A stretch of DNA of 64,000 bases from an uncultured Bacilli bacterium (GCA_934096275.1 CAKOLK010000003.1:40582-104581), one strand, 5' to 3'. Counted from the first letter of the stretch, positions 54,477 through 63,863 are shown. Translations and numbers: made by a program. Notes: generated by a model from the letters alone, not told the origin.

Positions 54477-57071
54477 ATGAAAAAAATAAAGAATAATAAA
54501 GGTTTTGCCCTAGCAGAAATTCTAGCAGTAACATTAGTACTTATGGTAATATTCACAGTACTATATAATAACTTCATGCCACTATCTGGAGAATATGCAA
54601 AAGCAGAAAACTATAATGATATATCAAGTCAATATGAACTACACTACTTTAGAAAGATATTTAAAGAATATGCAGAACAAGATATTCTAGGTAGTAATAA
54701 CTATAAAATACTAATTGATAATGATATAAATGAATGTGAAAATGTTAAAAATAAAGATATCTGTAATAGCTTGAAAGATGAACTAAATCCTACGTTAATA
54801 CTAACTAAATACAACATAAAAGATTTAAAAAATGAGTTAAAAAACGATACAAATAAGTTAGATGATTTAAGAACTTATATATTAAGTTTACCAGACTACA
54901 GCAACGTTAAAAATCAAACAAAAGAAAACTATAGACTCATTATGAAAACTAAGTATGGCTATGCTACATATCAATTAGATTATACCGTTGTCGAAAAAAA
55001 TCTAGATGAAAGTGGAGTAAATGAACCATTATTAACTGATAATATGATACCAGTATATTATGATGCAACAAACAAAGTGTGGAGAAAAGCAGATAAAGAA
55101 AACAAAAAGGAAGAATATAAATGGTATGACTATGATGACAGAAATTGGGCCAATGCCGTTACAATAGCACCATATGAAGAAGTTATAAGTAATTATAAAA
55201 CAGATAGTATAGATATTGTACCATCTGGTTTAAATTTAAGTGCTGGATCTGCTACTAAATATGGTAATATTTCGTCAACATATACTATGTCATTTACTAC
55301 CAGCAATGAGAATAGTTCAATTTATTTTGATTATAGCTTGCCTAATGTTAATTGGACATTTAATCTGACAGTTAATGGTACGAAAGAAATTAGTGATTCC
55401 TGTCAAAGAGCTTATGTAGCAAGTGAATGCCAAAAATCAGATTCATATACTAAACAGCTCACTAAAAACACTACATATACAGTAGAATTATATTTTTCAA
55501 TGAAAAATAGTTGGGATAGCAGTTCACCTAGCATGTCAATAAGCAACTTAACCATAGGGGACAATTATAAAAATCTTTCCATTAAAAATGAAGGAGATTA
55601 TAAGTTTACTACATCATATTTATATAGTTCAACATATACATTTGATTCTACTAAAGCAAAATATGTATTAAATTCACCTTATAATACAACTAATTACAGA
55701 AATGTATCAAATGTATATATTTGTCCAAATATGCAAAGTGAATGTGAAAAAATGTATTTTGTAACTAAATCAAGTGGAGAGTATTCTACCAATTATGCGC
55801 CAAAGCTTGATGAATATAGAGAATATACAATAAAGAATACAGGAAATGAAATATTAAATAGAAAACTTGGGGAAGAAATACCAATGGATAGAATAAATAC
55901 AATGTGGGTATGGATACCAAGATATAAATATACATATTTAAAAACAAATACCCCACAACAAATAAAAATAGAATTTGAACATGATAAAGAGTCTACTGGA
56001 ACCATAGAATGTACAGATACAATACTAGACGAAGTTAACCAATCACAAACATGTAAAGATTCTATAAATGGTTCGTTAAGACCAGGAATAAGTACATACA
56101 CTCATCCTGCATTTACATTTGGAGATGAGGAATTAACAGGAATATGGGTAGGAAAGTTTGTAAACAGTGCAGTTATACCAAAAGCAAAACCAAATAAAAG
56201 AGCAGATCTTCCATATTACATTGATTCATCAACAATACTAATAAAACCTAATCTCACACCATTAAGATACAAACCTATATCAATTGTATTTAAAGATGTA
56301 AGACAAATGGAACAAGCAGGAAATGGATATGGATTTCCACAAAGTAGTAAAACTTCATTTAATTATACTGGGGAATTAACTGGAGATTCTAACAATTTAG
56401 ATATTCATCTGATGAAGAATATGGAATGGGGAGCAGCATTATATTTATCGCAAAGTAAATATGGAAGAGTATTTGAAGATTACATAGCAGGTAGCACTAT
56501 AATAAATAAAAATCCATGTGATAAAACAGGAATGGGTTTAGGAAATGATCAAACATGTGACAATTGCTGTTCAAATGAAGAAAATCAATATAATGGATAT
56601 ACAAACTATGGTACTAGTAATAATAAAATTGGGGTTGGTGTCCTTGCCAGTACAACAAGAAGAATTGGTGGTGTATACGATATGAATGGTATTTTAACAC
56701 TTACTATGGCAAACATTATGCAAGGAAAATACTGGTGCAGTGATGATAATCCAGGCAATTGGAGTCAAAAAACAAAACCTCTTTCCAAATATATTGATAA
56801 TTATAGTTATTATTATACTGAAAGTGAAGAAATGTATCAAAGTTACAATAGATTTAAATTGGGTGATGCTATATATGAAATGAATCCGTCAATTGTATAC
56901 GATGAAGATGGGGATAAAAATGGAACAAATTCATGGTACAAACAAACAACATACTTTTACACATATACTCCATGCGCTTTTATTCAAAGAAATTTTTACT
57001 CTCTGAACGGAGATGGATATAATACATCAGGATCATTTGCAACTCGTTCAGTTCTAACAATAACGAATTAA
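54477..57071 (+). CDS. Giant pilin-like surface protein 1
   Basis: 864 residues. It begins with a type IV prepilin signal: NNKGFALAEILAVTLVLMVIF (G at -1, F at +1, E at +5, hydrophobic helix). Pilins and pseudopilins are normally 100-250 residues. The rest includes SGVNEPLLTDNMIPVYYD and WYDYDDRNWANA, an insert, TMWVWIPRYKYTYL, and a C-terminal lectin/FGE-like domain (GGVYDMNG). All these modules are shared with the poly-G protein at 13.4 kb and the next gene. The canonical RGGS block is degraded here (IQRNFYSL). AAGGGTG precedes the ATG; the GTG at 54468 is not used. Inferred to be displayed at a pilus or membrane. Confidence 0.85.
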   Translation: MKKIKNNKGFALAEILAVTLVLMVIFTVLYNNFMPLSGEYAKAENYNDISSQYELHYFRKIFKEYAEQDILGSNNYKILIDNDINECENVKNKDICNSLKDELNPTLILTKYNIKDLKNELKNDTNKLDDLRTYILSLPDYSNVKNQTKENYRLIMKTKYGYATYQLDYTVVEKNLDESGVNEPLLTDNMIPVYYDATNKVWRKADKENKKEEYKWYDYDDRNWANAVTIAPYEEVISNYKTDSIDIVPSGLNLSAGSATKYGNISSTYTMSFTTSNENSSIYFDYSLPNVNWTFNLTVNGTKEISDSCQRAYVASECQKSDSYTKQLTKNTTYTVELYFSMKNSWDSSSPSMSISNLTIGDNYKNLSIKNEGDYKFTTSYLYSSTYTFDSTKAKYVLNSPYNTTNYRNVSNVYICPNMQSECEKMYFVTKSSGEYSTNYAPKLDEYREYTIKNTGNEILNRKLGEEIPMDRINTMWVWIPRYKYTYLKTNTPQQIKIEFEHDKESTGTIECTDTILDEVNQSQTCKDSINGSLRPGISTYTHPAFTFGDEELTGIWVGKFVNSAVIPKAKPNKRADLPYYIDSSTILIKPNLTPLRYKPISIVFKDVRQMEQAGNGYGFPQSSKTSFNYTGELTGDSNNLDIHLMKNMEWGAALYLSQSKYGRVFEDYIAGSTIINKNPCDKTGMGLGNDQTCDNCCSNEENQYNGYTNYGTSNNKIGVGVLASTTRRIGGVYDMNGILTLTMANIMQGKYWCSDDNPGNWSQKTKPLSKYIDNYSYYYTESEEMYQSYNRFKLGDAIYEMNPSIVYDEDGDKNGTNSWYKQTTYFYTYTPCAFIQRNFYSLNGDGYNTSGSFATRSVLTITN

Positions 57072-57082
57072 GAAGGTGTAAT

Positions 57083-59713
57083 ATGAAAAAAATAAAGAAT
57101 AATAAAGGTTTTGCCCTAGCAGAAATTCTAGCAGTAACATTAGTACTTATGGTAATATTCACAGTACTATATAGTAACTTCATGCCACTATCTGGAGAAT
57201 ATGTAAAAGCAAAAAACTATAATGATATATCAAGTCAATATGAACTACATTACTTTAGAAAGTTATTTCAAAGTTATATAGCCGATGATGAATCAAAGCA
57301 ACAATTAAATAGTGAATTAGAAGCAAATAAATATATTTTACTATTGGAAAAAGATACAAGCAAAGATGAAAAATCTTGTGATTCATTATCGGATACAAAT
57401 AGAACTATATGCATGAGTTTGAAAGACAAACTAAATCCTACATTAATACTAACCAAATATAATATATCAGAATTAAAGAAAAAATTAAAAAGTGACACAA
57501 ATGAGTTGTTAGATTTAAGGACTTATATATTGAGTTTGCCGGATTACAAAGATAGAGACAACAGTCAAGAAGTGTATAGATTGATTATTAAAACTAATAC
57601 TGGATATGGAACAGTTACTTTTGATGCAACAGGAAATAAACTAGACAAAAGTGGTGCTAATTCCCCTGATTTGGATGCTAATATGATACCGGTGTATTAT
57701 GATGAAGATAATGATGTATGGAGAAAAGCAGATGAGCATAATTATGATAAAGAACATCAGTGGTATGATTATAATAATAAGATGTGGGCTAATGCAGTAA
57801 CAGTAGATACTAATTTAAAAAGAGAAACTATTGTAAAAAACAAATCTGTATTGATAAAAAACAAATCAATAAAAATAAAAACATACAAATCATTTGTGAG
57901 CGGAGGAAAAGAAGTAAGATATGCTAAAAGTGCGGTTAAAATCAAGGTTAAAATAAATAATAATGGTACTTTTGCTTTTAGAGCTTCTACCGATAGTGTT
58001 CCAAATTCTGGTGAGCTGACAGTTAAAGTTAGCAAGAATAAAGAAAAAGAAGTATATGTTACAAGTAATATGAGTGGTACTAACAGTAAAAACTATTCTG
58101 ATCAAGCAGTTGTTAATGATGAGTATATTATATCTGCAACATATTCTAGAGATGCAGCAAGCATAAGTTTTTATCAAGATATTGGTATGCTTAGTAATTT
58201 TACTTATCCTTCTGAAAGTGAAGTTACATATACTGATAGCCTTTCAGTTGGCGGTGGGTATTTACAAGATTGGACCGCTACTGAGGGAACTAGTTCTATG
58301 AAAGAAAATACAATAAATGTTGGAAATAGTTATTCTTATAATGAGTCTGAAAAAAAATATGAATTAAAGAATATCGAAGTTACTTCAATATCAAATGATT
58401 TAGTTGATAAATATATATGTCCAAATGCTGAAGATATTTCTTGTGATACTTTATATAAAGTAAATGAAGCAAGTGATACAATTAAAAATGTTGATGAATA
58501 TAAAATGAATCTTCTTAGTCGCAATACCTATTTAAAAGCACCATTAGGAACAGAAATAAAAATGAGTGATATAAATACAATGTGGGTCTGGATACCAAGA
58601 TATACATACACATATCTTTATACAAGTACACCAGAAGAAATAAAAATAAAGTTTGAAAAAGAAACAAATAGTACCGGTACAATTTCATGTACTGATACTA
58701 AATCTGGATTAGAATCATCTAGTGAAATGTGCACAGATACAACAAATAACGGACTAAAAGCAGGAAAGTCAACATATACACACCCAGCATTCTGGTGGGA
58801 TAAGAATGATGATGAAGTAAGAACACCAAATGAAGAGTTAAGAGGAATATGGGTAGGAAAGTTTGAAGTATCGAGTGATATTGAATGCAATGTGGAGTAT
58901 AGTACGTATTCCACTCAAGTTGGGCGTGGATGTAATTTGCAACAAATAAGACCAGAAATTATACCAAATGTAACCTCATGGAGAGGAGCACAAGTAGGGA
59001 CATTCTTTAACGGAATAAATAAAATGAATGAAGCAGATAATAACTTTGGTTTTACAAACAATGTTGATACTCACATGATGAAGAATATTGAATGGGGAGT
59101 AGTAGCATATCTATCACATAGTAAATATGGAATAAACAAAGAAGTTGAAATGAATAGGCAAAAAGATTTTATAACAGGTTGTGGAGATTCATATACGACT
59201 TGTGCTGCTTATAATACAAAAGAAGGAAAGAAAGCTAGTACTACCGGTAACGTGTATGGAATATACGATATGAGTGGTGGAGCAAGTGAAAATGTAATGG
59301 GGGATTTGATGTATAAAAGTCGAGGAATGATGAGTGGAAACGACAGGACTTTTTCTTGGGAATACAACTCTGGATTTACAGGCTATTTATCAAGTGGCAG
59401 TTATTTATCAAATGTTTATCCTTTTCCTCAAAAAAGATATTATGATCGTTATAGTTCTAATAATGGATCAACAAGTAGTGATTTGGGTAAGTTGGGAGAT
59501 GCAACAAAAGAAATGAAAAGAAATAGTAATCCTAATTTGAATTGGTATTCAGACTCCGGAAATTTTCCTAATTTATCAAGTGCTTGGTTCTTACGCGGTG
59601 GATATAATAATATGGCATCTGCTACTGGTTTATTCAATTTTTCAAGTTCTTCTGGTAGTACTGATAAAGATGAAACTTCTCGTGCAACACTTATTGTTTT
59701 TAAGAAGGTGTAA
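57083..59713 (+). CDS. Giant pilin-like surface protein 2
   Basis: 876 residues, same design as protein 1. The first about 185 bp are nearly identical in DNA to the preceding gene, whereas the middle insert and C-terminal region differ strongly. Modules: prepilin signal GFALAEILAV, NMIPVYYDEDNDVWRKAD, WYDYNNKMWANA, a long variable insert, TMWVWIPRYTYTYLYT, NVYGIYDMSGG, and WFLRGGYNNMASATG near the end. AAGGTG precedes the ATG, 11 nt after the previous stop. Ligand and processing are unproven. Confidence 0.85.
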   Translation: MKKIKNNKGFALAEILAVTLVLMVIFTVLYSNFMPLSGEYVKAKNYNDISSQYELHYFRKLFQSYIADDESKQQLNSELEANKYILLLEKDTSKDEKSCDSLSDTNRTICMSLKDKLNPTLILTKYNISELKKKLKSDTNELLDLRTYILSLPDYKDRDNSQEVYRLIIKTNTGYGTVTFDATGNKLDKSGANSPDLDANMIPVYYDEDNDVWRKADEHNYDKEHQWYDYNNKMWANAVTVDTNLKRETIVKNKSVLIKNKSIKIKTYKSFVSGGKEVRYAKSAVKIKVKINNNGTFAFRASTDSVPNSGELTVKVSKNKEKEVYVTSNMSGTNSKNYSDQAVVNDEYIISATYSRDAASISFYQDIGMLSNFTYPSESEVTYTDSLSVGGGYLQDWTATEGTSSMKENTINVGNSYSYNESEKKYELKNIEVTSISNDLVDKYICPNAEDISCDTLYKVNEASDTIKNVDEYKMNLLSRNTYLKAPLGTEIKMSDINTMWVWIPRYTYTYLYTSTPEEIKIKFEKETNSTGTISCTDTKSGLESSSEMCTDTTNNGLKAGKSTYTHPAFWWDKNDDEVRTPNEELRGIWVGKFEVSSDIECNVEYSTYSTQVGRGCNLQQIRPEIIPNVTSWRGAQVGTFFNGINKMNEADNNFGFTNNVDTHMMKNIEWGVVAYLSHSKYGINKEVEMNRQKDFITGCGDSYTTCAAYNTKEGKKASTTGNVYGIYDMSGGASENVMGDLMYKSRGMMSGNDRTFSWEYNSGFTGYLSSGSYLSNVYPFPQKRYYDRYSSNNGSTSSDLGKLGDATKEMKRNSNPNLNWYSDSGNFPNLSSAWFLRGGYNNMASATGLFNFSSSSGSTDKDETSRATLIVFKKV

Positions 59714-59714
59714 T

Positions 59715-60047
59715 ATGAAAAAAATAAAAAGTAATAAAAATTTTGTTCCAGTAGAGATTTTAGCAGAAATATTAGTACTTATGGTAATGTTTAATGATTT
59801 CATGACACTATCTAAAAAATACACAAGAGGAAAACTAGGAGATGCAACAAAAAAAATGGCACCAACAGGAGAAAGAGGCAACTGGTACGGAAATTATACT
59901 CATTTTATGTATAATTCTAATTACTGGTTTTTACGCGGTGGTGATTATGCTTCGATTAGTCATGCTGGAGTATTTTATTTTGATAGTCTTAGTGGTGGTG
60001 CTAGCAGTAATATTTCAACTCACACAGTCATCTCAAACTTAAACTAA
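59715..60047 (+). pseudogene. Truncated pilin-lectin cassette
   Basis: 110 residues. The start (MKKIKSNKNFVPVEILAEI) is a decayed pilin N-terminus: the conserved glycine at -1 of the cleavage site is Asn. After about 35 residues it jumps to the last about 75 residues of the lectin/FGE-like domain (RGKLGDATKKMAP, NYWFLRGGDYASISHAG). The middle about 750 residues are missing, so this is an internal-deletion derivative or a stored variant cassette. AAGGTG precedes the ATG, as in the full copy. It may be translated, but probably not processed as a pilin. Confidence 0.75.
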
Positions 60048-60062
60048 TATAAGGAGGTTCAT

Positions 60063-60539
60063 ATGAAATTAAATAATAAAGGAATAACTTTAGTCGAAGT
60101 AATAGTATCGTTTGCACTTCTTATGATTATACTTGTAGGACTATTCAATATAATAATGGAAGTAAAATCAGATGTTACTGATAAACAAATGGAAAAAGAA
60201 TTCAAAGACTTTGATAATTTGATGATTGCAAGAATACAAGGAGATCTTATAAAAAATAAAGTTACTAGTTGTGAAGAGACATCATCAGATAAAAAATCAA
60301 TAAATTGTGATTTTAATGGTACAAAAAGAAACATAGCAATAGATAACGGTAAAATAATATATAATAATGTTACTTATGAAATCCCATACTTTAGTAATAG
60401 TGAAATTCTATCACAAGGATCAAATAGTATAATTGAAGTAGAAAATAATATTTTAACAATAACACTTAATTATGGTTATGTAGATGGTACAAAATCATTT
60501 GGATTTACAATAGTCCATCCATTAAGTAACATAGAGTAA
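60063..60539 (+). CDS. Type IV prepilin-like protein
   Basis: A 158-residue protein with a classical prepilin signal (MKLNNKGITLVEVIVSFALL) and a small globular domain with two cysteines. Size and position suggest a minor pseudopilin (ComGF/GspJ-like role) of the same assembly machine as the PilB-like ATPase. AAGGAGG precedes the ATG. Its 3' end overlaps the convergent ylbJ by 35 nt. Exact pseudopilin type is not assigned. Confidence 0.8.
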   Translation: MKLNNKGITLVEVIVSFALLMIILVGLFNIIMEVKSDVTDKQMEKEFKDFDNLMIARIQGDLIKNKVTSCEETSSDKKSINCDFNGTKRNIAIDNGKIIYNNVTYEIPYFSNSEILSQGSNSIIEVENNILTITLNYGYVDGTKSFGFTIVHPLSNIE

Positions 60540-61449
60540 CTGCAATAATTGCACTTATAACACCATGAATAACTCTAGCAAGTAAAAAGGGTAAATATTT
60601 TACTCTTTTTTTATTTAATATATTCATAATTTGTGTGTGAACAGAAAAACCACCAAAGCTTATAAAAAATGTAGATAAAAATAGTTTTAAATATAAATCA
60701 TCATAAAAAGATATAAATCTTAAGCCAGTAGTCATTTCAATAATACCTTTAAAAAATATATTACATGGTAAAATGCCAATAATTATTTGAAAAGTAACAA
60801 TAATACCAAATATTAAAATCATTGTATTAATAGCATCCTTTATACCATTTAAGAAAACACCAAAAAAGTTGGTGGTATTAATCTTATTAATAAGGTCTTT
60901 AATACTTCTTTTAACATTAATGACTTCAGTTATATTAGATTTATTATAACTTCTAAAAAGAATACCAACTAAAACATTACCTATAATGTGAGATACTAAT
61001 ATAATAAAACCTAAATTAATATTACCAAGAAACATAATACCAACTGTATTTACAATAAACAAAGGATTAGAAAAGAAAGTAAATGTTAATATTTTGGAGG
61101 CATCATAAGAATCAATTTTCTTTTTATCCATTAACATATCAATATACTTAGCACTACTAGGAAAACCAGTAAGCATACTCATAAAAAAGACAAAACTAGC
61201 ATTGCTATTTACTAAAAATAATTTGTTAAAAACTTTATAAAAAATACTACCTAAAAACTCAGGTATACCAATTTCTACTAAAATATATGATATAATAAAC
61301 ATAGGAAATAGTGATGGAAAAATATTCTTAATAAATAGTTCATAACTAAAAAATATAGAATCATTTACTATATTAGAATTAATAAATATAAACAAAATAA
61401 TAAAAGATAAACATAACATGACTATTAAAGAATAAAACTTTTTTTTCAT
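60505..61449 (-). CDS. ylbJ: Sporulation membrane protein YlbJ
   Basis: A 314-residue polytopic protein with YlbJ features: LFIKNIFPSLFPMFIISYILVE, FFMSMLTGFPSSAKYIDML, and SNPLFIVNTVG. It belongs to the nucleoside recognition/Gate superfamily; YlbJ is expressed under sigma-E in Bacillus and needed for spore cortex formation. As in Bacillus it lies close to ylbL and trmL-type genes. It overlaps the pilin gene end on the other strand. Confidence 0.88.
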   Translation of the reverse strand: MKKKFYSLIVMLCLSFIILFIFINSNIVNDSIFFSYELFIKNIFPSLFPMFIISYILVEIGIPEFLGSIFYKVFNKLFLVNSNASFVFFMSMLTGFPSSAKYIDMLMDKKKIDSYDASKILTFTFFSNPLFIVNTVGIMFLGNINLGFIILVSHIIGNVLVGILFRSYNKSNITEVINVKRSIKDLINKINTTNFFGVFLNGIKDAINTMILIFGIIVTFQIIIGILPCNIFFKGIIEMTTGLRFISFYDDLYLKLFLSTFFISFGGFSVHTQIMNILNKKRVKYLPFLLARVIHGVISAIIAVTLCYLMDGLL

Positions 61450-61496
61450 ACTTTCTTCACTTTCCTGTTATAATTATATTAAGGAGAAAATAATCT

Positions 61497-62516
61497 ATGA
61501 AAAATAAAATAATAACAAGTATTAAAAACTTTTTTGATAAAAAAACAATAATCTATATAATAACATTAGTAATATTCATTACAATAATGCTTATCCCAGT
61601 AGATTACTATATAACTATTGGGGGAGGAACAATGAACCTTGATAAAGATATAAAAGTAACAAATGAAAAGAAAAAAGATGGTTCAATAAATGCAACTTAT
61701 GTAACAGAACTAAAGGGTAATGTTATTACATATTTATTATCATATATAGTACCAAACTTTGAAAAAGAAAAGGTAAAAAATGTAACGTATAAAGAGGAAA
61801 CAAAAGAAAATTATGAATTTAGAGAAAAGATGTATTTTAATCAATCAATAAATAATGCTATATATGTAGCATACACTAATTCTAATAAAAAAATAACTAT
61901 TAAAAGTAGTGACTTATATGTAATATATATAGATGAGTTTGCAATAACAGATTTAAAAATAAAAGATAAAATAATCGAAGTAGATAATATTAAAATAAGT
62001 GAAGCATCACAAATAAAAGATATAATAAGCACTAAAAATGAAGATGATGATGTAGTGATAAAAGTAAAAAGAGATAATAAAGAAATAACTACTAAAACAA
62101 AAATAAAACTAATAGATAACGAAAAAAGAATTGGAGTATACATTTTAAATGATTATAACTATGAAGTAGATCCTAAAATAACACTTGACTTTTCAGGCAA
62201 ACAAAGTGGACCATCCGGAGGATTAATGCTAACTTTATCAATATATAACAAACTTAATAATACTGATATAACTAAAGGTAATAAAATATGTGGAACAGGT
62301 ACTATTGATAAAGATGGTATAGTCGGAGAAATCGGGGGAGTAAAATATAAAGTACAGGGAGCAAAAAGAAAAAAATGTGATATATTTCTAGTACCTAAAG
62401 AAAATTATGATGAGGCATATAAAACAATAAAAGAAAAAAACTATAAATTAAAAATATATAAAGTAGAAACATTCGATGAAGCATTAAAAGTGTTAAAAAC
62501 ACTTCAAAATAAATAA
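61497..62516 (+). CDS. YlbL-type PDZ and Lon-like (S16) serine protease
   Basis: A 339-residue protein: N-terminal membrane helix (IIYIITLVIFITIMLIPV), a PDZ-like domain, and a C-terminal Lon-type domain with the catalytic serine in GPSGGLMLTLSIYN and the lysine in GGVKYKVQGAKRK. YlbL is a membrane-anchored protease that in Bacillus removes the cell-division inhibitor YneA after DNA damage. Divergent from ylbJ; TGTTATAAT and AAGGAGA precede it. Confidence 0.93.
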   Translation: MKNKIITSIKNFFDKKTIIYIITLVIFITIMLIPVDYYITIGGGTMNLDKDIKVTNEKKKDGSINATYVTELKGNVITYLLSYIVPNFEKEKVKNVTYKEETKENYEFREKMYFNQSINNAIYVAYTNSNKKITIKSSDLYVIYIDEFAITDLKIKDKIIEVDNIKISEASQIKDIISTKNEDDDVVIKVKRDNKEITTKTKIKLIDNEKRIGVYILNDYNYEVDPKITLDFSGKQSGPSGGLMLTLSIYNKLNNTDITKGNKICGTGTIDKDGIVGEIGGVKYKVQGAKRKKCDIFLVPKENYDEAYKTIKEKNYKLKIYKVETFDEALKVLKTLQNK

Positions 62517-62552
62517 TTAATGTGTTAAAATATAAAATGAGGTGAAACTATA

Positions 62553-63056
62553 ATGAAAGAAGTAAAAACTAAAAACTATTTTGTACTATTATTAATAATC
62601 CTATCAACAATTATAATAAGTCTATACTTATTCTCTTGGTATAAACAATACGATAATAATAAATTAAATAACCCAGTAATAACAGATACTCTTATGGAAG
62701 TAAAATATGATAATTTATCAAATATTCTACAAGAAAGAGATTTTTTAGTAGTCTATATGTGTACTACCAGTGAAAAAACATGTCGTAGTTTTGAATCTAA
62801 GTTTAAAAAATATATTACTAGTAATAATTTAAATGATGAGATAGTATATCTAAATCTTGGATTTAAAAATGATGAAAATGATTATTCTACTAAAATATAT
62901 AATAAATATAAAAGTAGTGACTTAGTAAAAAAAGTAAATAAATATCCAACACTATTAGTATTTAAAAGTGGTAAAATTATAGATATATTATCATCAGATG
63001 ACAAAGTACTAACAATAAACGAAATAGAACAATTCTTAAAAGGATATGAAATATGA
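62553..63056 (+). CDS. Membrane-anchored thioredoxin-like protein
   Basis: A 167-residue protein with a membrane helix (YFVLLLIILSTIIISLYLFSW) and an exported domain that looks thioredoxin-like: FLVVYMCTTSEKTCRSFESKF, and KYPTLLVFKSGKI with the cis-proline strand. The two cysteines lie eight residues apart rather than as CxxC, so classical redox activity is doubtful. GAGGTG precedes the ATG; the end overlaps trmL by 4 nt. Confidence 0.7.
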   Translation: MKEVKTKNYFVLLLIILSTIIISLYLFSWYKQYDNNKLNNPVITDTLMEVKYDNLSNILQERDFLVVYMCTTSEKTCRSFESKFKKYITSNNLNDEIVYLNLGFKNDENDYSTKIYNKYKSSDLVKKVNKYPTLLVFKSGKIIDILSSDDKVLTINEIEQFLKGYEI

Positions 63057-63562
63057 TAAATATAGTGTTATATGAACCAGAAATACCACAAAATACTGGA
63101 AACATTATGAGAACATGTGTAGCAACTGGAGCTAAACTACATCTCATAAAACCACTTGGTTTTGAACTGGATGAAAAAAGAATAAGAAGAAGTGGAGTAA
63201 ACTATATAGACAAATTAAAGTATGAAGTATATGAAAACTTTGATGACTTTAAAAATAAAAACAAAGGAACATATTACTATTTCACAAGATATGGTAAAAA
63301 ACCTCATAGTAGTTTTAATTATAAAGAAGATGCAGATAAAGATATTTACTTAATATTTGGTAAAGAAAGCACAGGTATACCAAAAGAAATATTACAAAAA
63401 GACTTAGAACACTGCATGAGAATACCAATGACAAGTGATGTAAGAAGCCTTAATCTTTCAAATTGTGTTGCAATAGTTTTATATGAAGTATTAAGACAAT
63501 TTGATTATAATGATTTATTAAGAACAGAACCACATAAAGGAGAAAACTTTATTGAAGAATAA
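63053..63562 (+). CDS. trmL: tRNA (cytidine/uridine-34 2'-O)-methyltransferase TrmL
   Basis: A 169-residue SPOUT methyltransferase with the TrmL motifs: VLYEPEIPQNTGNIMRTCVATGA, FGKESTGIPKEIL (knot) and MTSDVRSLNLSNCVAIVLYEVLR. It methylates the wobble ribose of leucine tRNAs. Overlaps the thioredoxin-like gene start-to-stop (ATGA), so cotranslated. A hairpin follows. Confidence 0.95.
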   Translation: MINIVLYEPEIPQNTGNIMRTCVATGAKLHLIKPLGFELDEKRIRRSGVNYIDKLKYEVYENFDDFKNKNKGTYYYFTRYGKKPHSSFNYKEDADKDIYLIFGKESTGIPKEILQKDLEHCMRIPMTSDVRSLNLSNCVAIVLYEVLRQFDYNDLLRTEPHKGENFIEE

Positions 63563-63623
63563 TACTAATAAAATAATGATAAATACTTGTATAAAACTAC
63601 AAAAAGTAGTATATTATATATAA

Positions 63624-63660
63624 AGAAGCACGTTCACTATGAACGTCAGCTTCAAGTTTT
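63624..63660. terminator. Hairpin after trmL
   Basis: GAAGC-ACGTTC and GAACGT-CA-GCTTC arms around ACTAT form a stem near 63625-63653, followed by AAGTTTTTC on the plus strand and TTTATAT on the minus strand. It could end both trmL and the tiny minus-strand gene. CGTCAGCTTC at 63644 is also the complement of GAAGCTGACG at 63981-63990. Confidence 0.55.
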
Positions 63661-63718
63661 TCAAAGGCTGTGACGTTTCCCTATATCAGAGAGACGTCAC
63701 ATTTAATATTAATTAGTA

Positions 63719-63799
63719 CTAAAGTATTACTAAGATGATAATTAATAATAAAAGAATAACTATAAGTAGAACAGATATTAATAAATCTTTCTTTCTCAT
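63719..63799 (-). CDS. 26-residue hydrophobic peptide, type I toxin-like
   Basis: The product is MRKKDLLISV followed by an all-aliphatic stretch to the end: a short positive N-terminus and one membrane helix. GAGGTGAT stands before the ATG. A minus-strand promoter (TTGACA at 63892-63887, 17-nt spacer, TATATT at 63869-63864) would start a leader of about 58 nt with a hairpin (TTCTT with AAGAA, CGCT with AGCG) next to the ribosome site. This layout resembles type I toxins with antisense control, but no antisense RNA is proven. It is not a known family to me. Confidence 0.5.
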   Translation of the reverse strand: MRKKDLLISVLLIVILLLLIIILVIL

Positions 63800-63863
63800 A
63801 ACTATCACCTCGCTTTCTTAAAAAGAATAGCGAAGTCGACGCCCATAATGAACATGCAATATA

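Noticed and set aside
59580..59714. Longer upstream start of the short pilin-lectin frame
   Set aside because: The extension lies inside the end of the preceding gene in another frame; the ATG at 59715 has its own ribosome site and matches the pilin N-terminus.
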